NCBI GenBank assembly: GCA_012934845.2
Contig: WNNJ02001171.1
Span: forward strand, 1 to 64,000
Source of the DNA: Pomphorhynchus laevis
Taxonomy: Eukaryota; Acanthocephala; Palaeacanthocephala; Echinorhynchida; Pomphorhynchidae
DNA: 64,000 bases
Direction: 5' to 3'
Made by a program: the position numbers and the translations under genes. Of the stretch, positions 36,501-43,084 are shown piece by piece; position 1 is the first letter of the stretch, and each line of letters opens with the position of its first letter. The notes under the pieces were generated by a model. It saw nothing but the letters and a program-made list of their open reading frames with translations. It was not told the DNA's origin and ran no database searches.

Positions 36501-38573
36501 CTTCACCCTCTGCAATTAGACTTCTCAAGAACAGAAAGGCGACCAGGATAGATGTAAAATAATCCGTCACAACGTTGGATGATGGATGGAAGGTGACGTT
36601 TGACGAGGCTCTTTCAGCCACTGGAACCGCCGTCTATGTGCCTGAATATCTTAGTGACATAATAGGGAGTGATCGGTTGTTCGACAGTGTGATTCGATTA
36701 CAATCAACTGATGACCTCAAGAAAGCGAAGACATTGATTGACAAAAACGAAGTAAGATTCATTGCAATAATCGGGAGTCAAATAGAATCAGTCTAACTTG
36801 CATGCACTTTAGCATTCAAATACCCCGATATAAAAATTAAACTAATCTGTTATCACAAGAAAGGTGTTCTTGAACAGATGCTGCCGTCTTGGTTTGTGCA
36901 GAGATGTAAGCAAGCTCTTGAATCCGTCAACGTCAAGATTATTCAGAGTCCTGGAATTATAAAATTTGATCAAAAACGAAAAAATCAGCTACTCGTGAAG
37001 TTTAAGTGCGATGACGTATTTCTCCGACAGGAAGTGGCAGTTATGATATTTCTAGCAGACATGGATATCGTCGACGCCACGATTAAAAACGACGGACTTA
37101 TTGAAGCAGTGGATGATTCCGCTTATATAACGGGACCTGAACTTCGCATTTTCGACAACATATGGTGCGCTGGAAACGCGTGTAACTTATATGACGTAAT
37201 GACAAAATCTCGAACACGTTAGACTCACCGCGAGGAAAGTGTTACGACTGGACGTGTTGCCGGAACCAACATAAGCTGTGATAAGGTCGCAAATTACCGA
37301 CAACAAATCCCGTGGCTTGACATTGGTAAGGATATGAGTATCGAAAGTGTCGGCCGAGTGCACAGCAACCTGGATGTTGACAGCGTTCTGTTTCACTTTC
37401 AGGATTGCTCAAAATTCAAAATCAACAGAGACGAGAGGTTACCGGAGAACGGATATCAGGCGATCCTGTTTTATTACGTCAACAACAAAATTGCAGGTAT
37501 TGTCCTTTGGGGCATTGTGGGAAAGATTCGGATAGCTCGGCAGATTATCTCAGAGCAGTGACATAAATCTGAAATTCAGGACCTGGCGAGTCGAATTATA
37601 AGCTTTGACGAAGATTACGATACCAAAGAAACGGTTGAGGGAGATGAGGAGTCGAGTAAAGATATGGATGCCATCCTCACGTGACTTTATGGATTGCGTT
37701 TTACCTAATTTTATGAAATTTTAACTTGATATATTATTTATTTGATAATAAAGTTTAGATAAAAATGCGTTATAATTGTTCTAAAATATGCCTAAAATAT
37801 TTTTATTCTAAAATATTTATCTTCTTCCACGTATAATATGTATTATAAATTATAAAATATAATATTGTAACATTTAAATTTTAATATTATAAATTGTTAA
37901 AATTAAATTCATTACAAACAATCGCTGTTTATAAACTGAATCCGTACATAATTATTTTCTTAATATATACGCCCACAGTATGTTCCAAAATTCTTTTGTG
38001 AAATTAATATTAAAATCGCATTTACGCCAGTATTGATCTTGTATAGCTTTCAATATTTTTAGAGTATTTAATGAGTTTAGTTAAAAAAAGATTTATTTTA
38101 ACGTGGCAAATGCGTGCCAGCTCACGCTTACATGACCACAACAAAACAAAACTGTAAATCATGTGTTATTATAAAGGATGCCTAATCAGTTAGGCATCCT
38201 TTTATAATACAAATGTTCCTGCAACATTTCTTGAAGTTAGTTGTAATGACCTTACTAATCTGATTCTTATTACTTAAAAATGTTTCTCATTTGGATTTAA
38301 ATTAACAATCAAATTAATTGAAAAAGCTGAGATTTAAAATATCAAAAGAAAGTATGAATCTGTCTCTAAAAGGTAATAATTTAATATGTACAGTTTAAGC
38401 TGATATCTATAGATAAATATAAATTATGTAAGACTAGTAGTAATCATAAATTAAATGCTTTTCGTACTAATCCAAAGTTTAGCCAAAGCACCAACAGTGA
38501 TCATTGCGGTACTCTGTCCTATTCGATACATGCTACCACGTTGTGTAAGTTTAATCCAATCCTTAGATAACAT
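12458..38573 (-). CDS. TAZ: Tafazzin (cardiolipin transacylase), seven-exon model
   Basis: Tafazzin is a mitochondrial membrane transacylase that remodels cardiolipin acyl chains. Seven exons on the minus strand, with introns of about 0.7 to 9.9 kb, give about 258 residues, close to the known length. Exon 2 carries the acyltransferase HX4D motif (NHCSCLDD), exon 3 the IFPEG motif, exon 4 RLKWG, and exons 5-6 the conserved C-terminal region (SRLIMECKKIPQVVPIF, then MERVLPNYSPYVPR). Splice phases match at every junction (1,1,1,1,1,0). Coding parts are intact, so this looks like a working gene despite a heavy repeat load: intron 1 holds LINEs, a Penelope-like element and an AIFM1-like retrocopy; intron 3 an L2 LINE; intron 4 a foldback and an RTE LINE. 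Exons 2-6 are firm, exon 1 good, exon 7 tentative. Confidence 0.9.
13072..14060 (+). mobile_element. Eroded LINE with restriction-like endonuclease, C-terminal part
   Basis: Broken frames on the plus strand match the C-terminal half of the LINE at 53694-55850: IGGICGIYPSFVAALAYD (the GGLGI region), YNPMRDLLAK (versus RHNLVRDIVAK), FDIEPVLQNI (versus VQIEPCLRSI), FHSLAFLKSGGIGSATK (versus FFPLIFSTSGGIGPETDK) and a final YVQFKRKIAFLQC. There are many interruptions, so it is an old copy. It lies in the last proposed tafazzin intron. Confidence 0.7.
14061..16037. other. AT-rich intron sequence, no gene seen
   Basis: The stretch is low complexity and AT-rich, with only short chance frames. A short direct repeat (TTCGAGTT..AAAATTGAAATTTAGCAGCTA) occurs near 15085 and 15130. 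Confidence 0.6.
16038..16168 (-). CDS. TAZ: Tafazzin exon 6
   Basis: A 131-bp exon has a TTTACAG acceptor and GTAAGT donor. It encodes MERVLPNYSPYVPRVNQTIG and then AVGDNLDFSELISQLKSS, matching the human G(M)EDVMPNSPPYFPR...IGKPF block. It ends in phase 0. Confidence 0.92.
16690..16932. repeat. Inverted-repeat (foldback) element
   Basis: Arms of about 90 bp (16690-16780 and 16840-16932) are imperfectly complementary, including TAGAGTGAAATAAAT and CAGGACAAAATAATTAC with their complements. A second nested inverted segment (GTCGAATT/AATTCGAC) lies inside. It resembles a MITE or foldback element in a tafazzin intron. Confidence 0.75.
17252..17314 (-). CDS. TAZ: Tafazzin exon 5
   Basis: A 63-bp exon has a TTTCAG acceptor and GTAAGC donor, encoding VSRLIMECKKIPQVVPIFLE with split glycine codons at both ends. 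It corresponds to the tafazzin GIGRLIAE...P.I.P segment. Confidence 0.9.
17520..17726. repeat. Foldback element with hammerhead-like half-cores
   Basis: The arms begin TAGTTAAACGACAACAAAA and end with its complement TTTTGTTGTCGTTTAACTA. Both arms contain a GCTAG..TAGC hairpin followed by GAAA; on the minus strand the left arm reads CTGAAGA before the hairpin, while the right arm on the plus strand has CTAAAGA. It is the same design as 33510-33645 and 57690-57825. Confidence 0.7.
17795..20090 (+). mobile_element. 5'-truncated RTE-type LINE
   Basis: The copy starts at the end of the endonuclease (DFVIVSSDLRRYVLDARVKR, TTDHYLVVSKLRW) and runs through linker and reverse transcriptase: EWRTGIVIPIFKNGNR, NYRGITLL, SFPVGVWLCQGCPL, a degraded active-site box (PLFVDYVILLAS) and the C-terminal YDHELWDLTERIISQIQDTD and RGVAGLSLRNKVR. 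Several frame changes and stops show that it is dead. A longer copy is on the minus strand at 39832-44250. Here the sequence ACACAACGTTTGGG at about 17957 is the unoccupied equivalent of the mariner insertion site in that copy. Confidence 0.85.
20135..20490. repeat. Diverged ~100-bp repeated units
   Basis: The block TGCAATAGTCGAAAATTTGTGAACAATAATTT and its surroundings recur near 20150, 20320 and 20430 (the last with GATAATCGAAAATTCTAG). It lies just 3' of the RTE LINE. Confidence 0.7.
20637..20667. repeat. Perfect 14-bp-arm palindrome
   Basis: GACATGATCAGAAC and its exact complement GTTCTGATCATGTC are separated by AAC. Flanking ATTTTCT and AGAAAAT suggest a longer eroded inverted repeat. 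Confidence 0.8.
21258..21302 (-). CDS. TAZ: Tafazzin exon 4 (45-bp mini-exon)
   Basis: A 45-bp exon lies between a TTTTAG acceptor and a GTAAAT donor and encodes KVLDNYRPVGRLKW plus split glycine codons. It corresponds to human KVNMSSEFLRFKWG. It lies about 6.3 kb from exon 3. If the alternative exon 3 donor is used, this exon would start at 21297 after GCAAG instead. Confidence 0.85.
21478..22395. repeat. ~918-bp foldback (long inverted repeat)
   Basis: The left end (TGACTATTTTTTATTCTGCATG) and the right end (CATGCAGAATAAAAAATAGTCA) are exact complements over 22 bp, and long diverged matches continue inward on both arms (for example GCTGACGATCACTCGACT and AGTCGAGTGATCGTCAGC). The block AGTATTG...ATCAGCTACTGATCCAATA occurs three times. 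No open reading frame is shared. It lies in tafazzin intron 4, about 180 bp beyond... the 45-bp exon on its low-coordinate side begins at 21258. Confidence 0.85.
22396..24599. other. AT-rich stretch without recognised genes
   Basis: No conserved frame or repeat was identified by reading. It is intronic within the tafazzin model. Confidence 0.55.
24600..25375 (-). mobile_element. Penelope-like element fragment, 3' part
   Basis: This contains the 3' terminal repeat and the end of the reverse transcriptase region, as at 31955-32600, with internal rearrangement (a second short repeat-like block at 25180-25270). An L2 LINE inserted at about 25376 separates it from 26725-26790. Confidence 0.7.
25376..26735 (-). 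mobile_element. 5'-truncated L2-group LINE, copy 2
   Basis: Two open frames (26776-25985 and 25924-25448) encode reverse transcriptase closely related to 4590-5826: YLDLSSAFDIVDHSVLL, SGVPQGSVLGPLLFSLLL and the YADD box, then RFDHTSTYFAQLSWPTIHIR. The two frames are offset by a short break near 25925-25985. The 3' end has the family GTGGCAAATGCG hairpin. A ~48-bp direct duplication lies at the truncated 5' end (about 26627-26722). It is flanked on both sides by Penelope-like sequence. Confidence 0.87.
26725..26790 (-). mobile_element. Penelope-like fragment on the far side of the L2 insertion
   Basis: AATGTATTATATTTTATATT and the following bases continue the element interrupted at 25375 (same order at 32484-32525 and 59373-59415). 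Confidence 0.7.
26791..27560. other. Intron sequence with an AT microsatellite-like tract
   Basis: 27150-27300 is a dense ATAATTATA-type tract. No gene was seen. Confidence 0.7.
27566..27781 (-). CDS. TAZ: Tafazzin exon 3 with the FPEG motif
   Basis: The exon encodes GALLSLRDIIRRDQMRWG, then AHDVMFKSNLHTMFF, KILPIVRGHGIYQ and WVHIFPEG, all collinear with tafazzin (MRWT...DICF...LHS.FF...G.CVPV.RG.G.YQ...WVHIFPEGK). The 5' acceptor is TTATTTAG. The 3' end is ambiguous: a strong GTAAGT donor would end the exon at 27561 (reading EGV), while a weak GTGTCG donor at 27566 pairs with the better acceptor of exon 4 and restores the family EGK. Confidence 0.93.
28456..28587 (-). CDS. TAZ: Tafazzin exon 2 with the HX4D motif
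   Basis: The acceptor is TTTTATTTTAG and the donor GTAAAC. The 132-bp exon encodes an N-K-D-R-L segment like the human HNREVLYEL region, and then PLISVSNHCSCLDDPFFIG, a clear match to the tafazzin PLITVSNHxSxxDDP block. His and Asp of HX4D are the catalytic pair of this acyltransferase superfamily. It starts with two bases completing the exon 1 codon and ends in phase 1. Confidence 0.93.
28925..30770 (+). mobile_element. LINE fragment with reverse transcriptase, clade unassigned
   Basis: The upstream frame reads KNNKATGPDNFCVEHLKY. Then 29260-29883 encodes SYRGIAILNHSYKLLTHMML, GEQFGFRQHRSTLDAL, IFIDFKQAFDLVNREL, RGFLQGDPLSPLLFSLFI and the YADD box (VLYADDLVIL). A second frame at 30057-30650 continues the thumb and C-terminal part. 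The copy is 5'-truncated and has stops and frame changes. The 3' tail ends in ATT repeats near 30760. It lies in tafazzin intron 1. Confidence 0.8.
30775..31770 (-). mobile_element. Related LINE fragment, opposite orientation
   Basis: The minus strand encodes QGDPLRLLLFSLFVYDLPAY, CILYADDLVIYSSK and a following thumb region (31709-31270), resembling the element at 28925-30770. Both ends are truncated and the frame is interrupted. Confidence 0.7.
31800..31880. repeat. Short tandem repeat
   Basis: GATGTAGTACATGTAT-like units are repeated about four times with small changes. Confidence 0.7.
31955..33225 (-). mobile_element. Penelope-like element, reverse transcriptase C-terminal part and 3' repeat
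   Basis: The minus strand encodes the Penelope-type reverse transcriptase: YDFSTLYTNL (motif A region), VKGVPMGGNSSPIIADLFLS, and FRYIDDICVFN with the catalytic Asp pair. The 3' region has the repeat shared by all copies here. There is no GIY-YIG domain after the reverse transcriptase. It is 5'-truncated near 33225 and broken; age appears moderate. Confidence 0.88.
33510..33645. repeat. Foldback element with hammerhead-like motif
   Basis: The ends AATAATTATTGGAACTGGAT and ATCCAGCTCCAATAATTATT are near-perfect complements. The centre has GCTAAC..TTAGC hairpins followed by GAAA on both strands; on the plus strand it is preceded by CAGAAGA, one change from CTGAAGA. Confidence 0.75.
33650..34404. 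other. No gene recognised
   Basis: This is AT-rich intron sequence. A short minus-strand stretch reading FGPRYLSVDGRNLVIASQ (about 33825-33760) looks protein-like but is too short to identify. Confidence 0.45.
34405..35990 (+). mobile_element. LINE-type retroelement, RT plus putative restriction-like endonuclease
   Basis: The plus strand encodes PYQAGVASPNGMESIIH, WLKVDVKNAFNTLRREAL, HQGDPPGPILFSLAIQPI and RWYLDDGIIGG (catalytic box LDD), then LLGTPIGSEDF and LPLRMGGLGLRDCLKHATV. The C-terminal frame at 35630-36217 has YIFTPADVETYGGW and LFQRISVVLMRENAEALL, as in the family's terminal domain. A stop falls just after LQS before CGVHQGD, and a frame change occurs near 35600. The zinc-knuckle and RHN part is deleted or lost. 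Nuclease assignment of the C-terminal domain is inference. Confidence 0.75.
36250..37690 (+). pseudogene. AIFM1-like processed pseudogene
   Basis: Broken plus-strand frames align in order along mitochondrial apoptosis-inducing factor, a flavoprotein oxidoreductase of the intermembrane space. An FAD-binding start (YLIIGG) is followed by NDPNSKILMVSRDTTLPFHR (human DPGARVLIVSEDPELPYMR), VTFDEALSATGTAVYVPEYL, FIAIIGSQIESV, FDNIWCAGNACNLYD (human NIWVAGDAACFYD), VTTGRVAGTNIS (human VVSGRLAGENMTG), IGKDMSIESVGRVHSNLD and GIVLWGIVGKIRIAR (human GIVLWNIFNRMPIAR). About 1.4 kb of homology is contiguous without introns and has several stops and frameshifts, so it is a dead retrocopy. AATAAA lies at about 37747; no clear poly(A) is left. 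It is directly downstream of a LINE inside tafazzin intron 1. Confidence 0.83.
37700..38080. other. AT-rich, no gene recognised
   Basis: No supported feature. A minus-strand frame near 38060-37970 (QYWRKCDFNINFTKEFWNIL) is unassigned. Confidence 0.5.
38085..38160 (-). mobile_element. Solo 3' end of an L2-group LINE
   Basis: About 75 bp match the 3' ends at 25376 and 56281 (TTTATTTTAACGTGGCAAAT and the following GCG hairpin). It is an extremely short, dead-on-arrival insertion. Confidence 0.8.
38167..38207. repeat. Near-perfect hairpin
   Basis: ATTATAAAGGATGCCTAA and TTAGGCATCCTTTTATAAT flank TCAG, with one extra T in the right arm. It directly adjoins the LINE 3' end. Confidence 0.85.
38468..38573 (-). 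CDS. TAZ: Tafazzin exon 1 (first coding exon)
   Basis: The exon starts with ATG at 38573, directly after a TTTTGTAG acceptor-like sequence, so a 5' UTR intron may precede it. It encodes MLSKDWIKLTQRGSMYRIGQ and then a hydrophobic stretch (STAMITVGALAKLW) resembling the N-terminal membrane segment of tafazzins. The donor (GTACGA) is weak. The exon ends in phase 1 (ATT A), which joins exon 2 (CG ATA) to give a continuous IFNRC reading. Confidence 0.7.
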
Positions 38574-39068
38574 CTACAAAATATGCGATATAATTTTTTA
38601 TAAATTAATGCTAAAATACCAAATAAATCACGATTTAAATAATGAAAACTATGATTTCTTAAATATTCAAACAACAATCAAATAATTAGTGAGATTATGA
38701 TGACATAACCCCAAACAAATAATAACGACAAATTACGATAAAAAGCTAGCATATTTTTCGACTACAATCCTACAATCACATATCGAAAACAATTTTGAAC
38801 GATCGACTTGTAAAATGAAGAATGTAAATGCATTATGAAGGCAAATATAAATTCTGGTAATTTGTAGCTATGAGCAGATAAAGTGGGCAATATTTTCAAT
38901 CATAAGTATTTATTTTTAGAAAAATTGTTTTAGTGAATAAATAAGTTTATCATACTTTTCTGAAATAGATAAAGCACGCAGATTGTATAATATTCCAAAT
39001 TCTTGTGGATGTTATTGGGGAACATGTAAACGAAATATTTAATCAAAAATAATTATTTTAGAAGATAT
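38574..39068. other. Upstream of tafazzin exon 1; no feature identified
   Basis: This is AT-rich sequence. If exon 1 is the first exon, the promoter or a 5' UTR intron would lie here; no diagnostic motif is seen. Confidence 0.4.
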
Positions 39069-39790
39069 TTGTTGACTTTTTTAAATATATTGTGCACGCC
39101 TAGTATAATGATAATAGAATTTGTAGAGCTCACTGCAGATAAAAGCGAATCATTTGAATATGAAATACAGATTGGATTAATGCGGGCTGCGTCAATTGTA
39201 TGTATTGCTTGTGGTTATAAAATGAAAAGGGATAAAGGTAAAACCCGGCGCGGCTTAAATCCGAGAATCAAATATCACAACAGGCGTAGTAAGTCTACAT
39301 CACCATTAGCCAACAGTATAGTCTTGGAAGTTAAAAATTCGATAATTTGATTTTATGGAAAGCTATAGGGAAAACAAGTCAACCGCTGAAGCAGCGGCCG
39401 CATTTAAAATTCATCAGAAAACTGCAGGTATTTACTTCAATAAACTCCGAGAGATCATTTTGCCAAATTCTAGTGTAAACATTGAAAACATCAAAAACAA
39501 AGAATACAAGTTTGAAGTAGATGATACTCATATCTACCTATTTAAAAACAAACAAGGCAGATTTCTAAAGGGACAAAAATATTTGACGATTAAGATTATT
39601 AGCCGAAATTATCAAAAATGATTAGGTACCAGTTACTCGATAAAAAGGACAAATTAAATTGGCATACTTTCATTAGACGTAATGCAGTTATTGATTCTAA
39701 AATTCATATTGATAAGTGCAAAGATTACGCTGAATTGAGTGAAGTGGGATTTCAACATTTTTGAGTCAACCATAATACAACAACAATTTC
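39069..39790 (+). mobile_element. Merlin / IS1016-ISXO2-like DNA transposon remnant
   Basis: Three consecutive plus-strand segments fit a Merlin transposase: an N-terminal zinc-ribbon-like region (CIACGYKMKRDK), then KSTAEAAAAFKIHQKTAGIY (helix-turn-helix like), YKFEVDDTHIYLFKNKQGR (family VEIDESKFGKRKYNRG) and NAVIDSKIHIDKCKDYAELS followed by HFXVNH (family SDCWKAYNSLSEHGYDHFTVNH). Stops lie between the segments, including one at about 39350. TIRs were not located. Confidence 0.75.
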
Positions 39791-42042
39791 TTGACAATAA
39801 AAAACAAATAATACACAAGATTTTTCTTGTCAACCACTAGCCCGGGCATCGGGTTGTGGATGCAGTGCACGAACCAAACTACTCCAGGCATAGCGATCCT
39901 GGGCCACAGACTAGAGTTCTTTTTAAGATAGCCCAAGGCTGTCTTCTACCAGCTTCGAGATTTGATCTCTCCACCGGTATCAATGTCTACCTCGAGATTA
40001 CTTTCCATAGAGTCCTGTCTGGAAAACCTTCCAAGAAAGGCGATCCCTAGACATCCACAGAACGTGTCCAGTCACCCCAGCTGACTTTCTTAGATGTGGA
40101 GAAGCAGCGACTTTACTCAGAGTTTATCCGGGATGATTAAATAACTAACCTTATCTCTCAGACTAAGGCAGGCCACACCACGAAGGAACTTCATTTCGGT
40201 TGCCTGTATCCGAGATATTATCATTTCGATCAAATCCCAAAGCTCATGCCCATAGGTTAAGAAAGGAACGAAGATTGCGTAATGAACCGAAAGCTTCACC
40301 CTAAGACTCAACTCCCTTTCACCAAGACAGACCTGTACAAAGAACTCGTTGCTGCGTTAGATGCACAGATCCGCTTCTCAATCTCCCTGATGTTCCTGCG
40401 TCCCTCGATAACAATACCCTATGATACTTGAAATCCTCCACATCAGGAAGAACCGTTTCCCCAATCCGGATTGACCTTGACACCTGAATCCGAGACGAAC
40501 ACATAGAGACAGTCTTGGAAGTACTAACCAACATCTATGCCGCTTGATATTCTATCGTAAATCGCTCTGGTAAGCATTGCAAGTCATCAGGACAAGAAGC
40601 CAACATAATATGCTAAAAGCAGAGATGGTATCCTGATAGAACCGAACTAAAAACTGGCATCTGTCAGAGCAAAACGTCTCATAATTTTACCCACGTAAAC
40701 AAGGAAAAATTGAATACAAAGGACAACCATGACGAAGCTTAACGCCTACTGGAAAGGATTCAGACTTCCTACCAAGAACATGAACACAACTCATATTTTG
40801 TTAATACAGAGAAGCCACAGCTACCAAAACATAGTGTGGTACCCCATACTCCGATAAAATCGCAACCTGTATGAACGCCTTCTCCAAATCTACAAAGCAC
40901 ATGTAGACCGGTTGAGCGAACTCCCAAGACTCTTCGAAGATAGTTGAGAGATTAAAGTGCAGATCCGTAATTCTACGACCTGGACGAAAGCCGCATTGTT
41001 CCTCTTGCAACTGTCTCTCAACTACAGGCCGTATCCTTAACTCAAGAATCCTTGCTAATAGCTTACCAGCTTGTCTAAAAAAGTGTGTCCTAACAAGTGA
41101 AACACACTCTTCGGTAACCATTCTTAAAGATCGGTATCACCATCCCATTTCGCCACTCACTAGAAGCCTTGCCCGGCTTCAATGCAACGTTGAAGATCCG
41201 TGTTAGCCACTTCATGCCAACAACGTCGAGAGCCTTTAAAGCTTCAGGCCTTATCTTCCCTATTCCAGAAGACTTGTCATTACGAGGTTTTTTAACAACA
41301 GCAATGACCTCTTTTAAAGAGATCAGCTTTACCGTTGCTTCTAAAGGCTTTACTTCTACAAGAGAAGGCATATCCACTGGATTAAGGAGACTCCTAAGAT
41401 GCTCTTTCCAACAACCAAAAATTTCTTCAATATTAGTCAGCATAGATCCTCTCTTGTCATAGTCAGTTTTAGGAGTTTTCTGCTTTCCAACACGAAGGTT
41501 CCTGATCGTCTTCCAAAACATCTTCAAAGCTGACCATTAGTCAAGTTCTAAGTGCTCTCTAAACTTCTCCCAAGCCGCCTTCTTCGCTTCGGTAACCGCT
41601 CGAGCTGAAACTCTCTATGCACTTTGGTACTTGTCTACAGCTTACACTGATTTATCTGAAAGTTGCCTTATAAGCCAGTTTCTTCTTTTGGACAAAATAT
41701 CTAACTGTTGGTGTCCACCAAGCAGTTCAAGTATTTCCTCCGCGACAAGCACCTAAGAGCTTCAAGCCACAACTTTTCACATTTGATTTGGCAAGCGAAG
41801 ATCTGAACATATCCCATTCCTGTCAATGTTCTTAACCTCTTCTTGCGACCAAGAGAAGTTTTTCCGGATGTAGCCAGAAAATGTTCTTTAACATAAACAT
41901 CTGCTAGACGCTCCCAGCACGCCCTCATACGGGGTCTTTCAAGTTCGAGTTTCGTTTAAAAAAATGTATTGTTCTGACAACTATCACTGTTTCAAAAAAC
42001 TTTTTTTCCATATATCAAGTAGAAGGTTCACGATTTACTAAA

Positions 42043-43019
42043 ATGGATTGTATTTCGCTTAAGAACCGTATAAACATAATAAAAAGCCACTACGAAAATG
42101 GTGGAGCAGTAAAAACAACATTTCGCAAAATTGTCCACATTTTTGGTCGATATATCGTCCTACGGATCCAGGAATAAGGAAGTTGGTCGAAAAATTTGAG
42201 TCGACTGGATCGGTACAAGACAGAAGTACAGCATAGCACAATCGTCCGATGCGTTCAGCTAAAAATATCGCTGCTGTTCGCGAAAGCATCGAGGAAGATA
42301 AAAATTTATCGATTGAACGACGTTCACAGCAATTGGACCTATAAGCAACCACCAAATGGAGAATTTTGCGTCTAGACTTAGTTCTCAAGCCTTCCAAAAT
42401 TCAGCTGGTGCAAGAGTTGAAGCCGAACAACCATCAGCAACTTCGACAATTCTCTGATTTTGTTCAGCAACAACCTCATGATTTTGCTGAAAAAATCATC
42501 TTTACAGATGAAGCCAATTTTCATTTGAATTGCTATGTAAACAAACAGAATCGCCGGATTTGGGCACTGGAAAATCCACGGCAGTATGTAGAGAAGCCAC
42601 TACACTCCTCTCGTGTAACTGTTTGGTGCGCATTTTGGTATGGTGGAGTCATTGGACCGTTTTTCTTCGAGAACGCATATGGAAATGCGCTTACCGTCAA
42701 CGAACTGCGATATCGGGAAATGCCAAAAACTTTCTTTTACCCTATTGTTGATGGCATGAATATGGAGGATATGTGGTTTCAACAAGACTGCGACATGCCA
42801 TACAGCCAATGAAACAATAAAGCTATTGGAATCGAAATTCAAGGAAAGAATACTCTCCCGAAATGCAGACGCAAATTGGCCCCCAAGATCTCCAGATTTA
42901 ACACCTTTGAATTATTTTCTGTGGGGCCATCTTAAAGACAGGGTTTATGCTAACAAACCAAAATCATTTGAAGCACTAAAAGACAACATTCGGCGCGAAA
43001 TTAAGGAGATAGAACCATA
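42043..43019 (+). pseudogene. mariner transposase, inactivated
   Basis: It starts with MDCISLKNRINIIKSHYENG and the paired helix-turn-helix region, then NRPMRSAKNIAAVRESIEED and LSIERRSQQL. The catalytic part has IIFTDEANFHLN (first Asp), NKQNRRIWALENPRQYVEKP, VTVWCAFWYGGVIGPFFFEN, WFQQDCD (second Asp) and SPDLTPLNYFLWG (third Asp). All three catalytic Asp are present in the fragments. Frame changes near 42150, and stops near 42231, 42342 and 42812, inactivate it. The role was cut-and-paste transposition at TA. Confidence 0.9.
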
Positions 43020-43045
43020 AATATACCGAAATGTAATTGAAAAAT

Positions 43046-43084
43046 TCGGCAAAAGGATTGACGTCTGTAAGCGTCAATCCTTTT
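43046..43084. repeat. Snap-back duplication hairpin inside the mariner
   Basis: CGGCAAAAGGATTGACG and its exact complement CGTCAATCCTTTTGCCG are separated by TCTGTAAG; GCGTCTGTAAGCG recurs just after. The arms are identical, so the rearrangement is recent relative to the element. Confidence 0.85.

Noticed and set aside
36250-37690. A functional AIF gene with introns
   Set aside because: Stops and frame changes occur within continuous homology, and no splice sites would remove them coherently.
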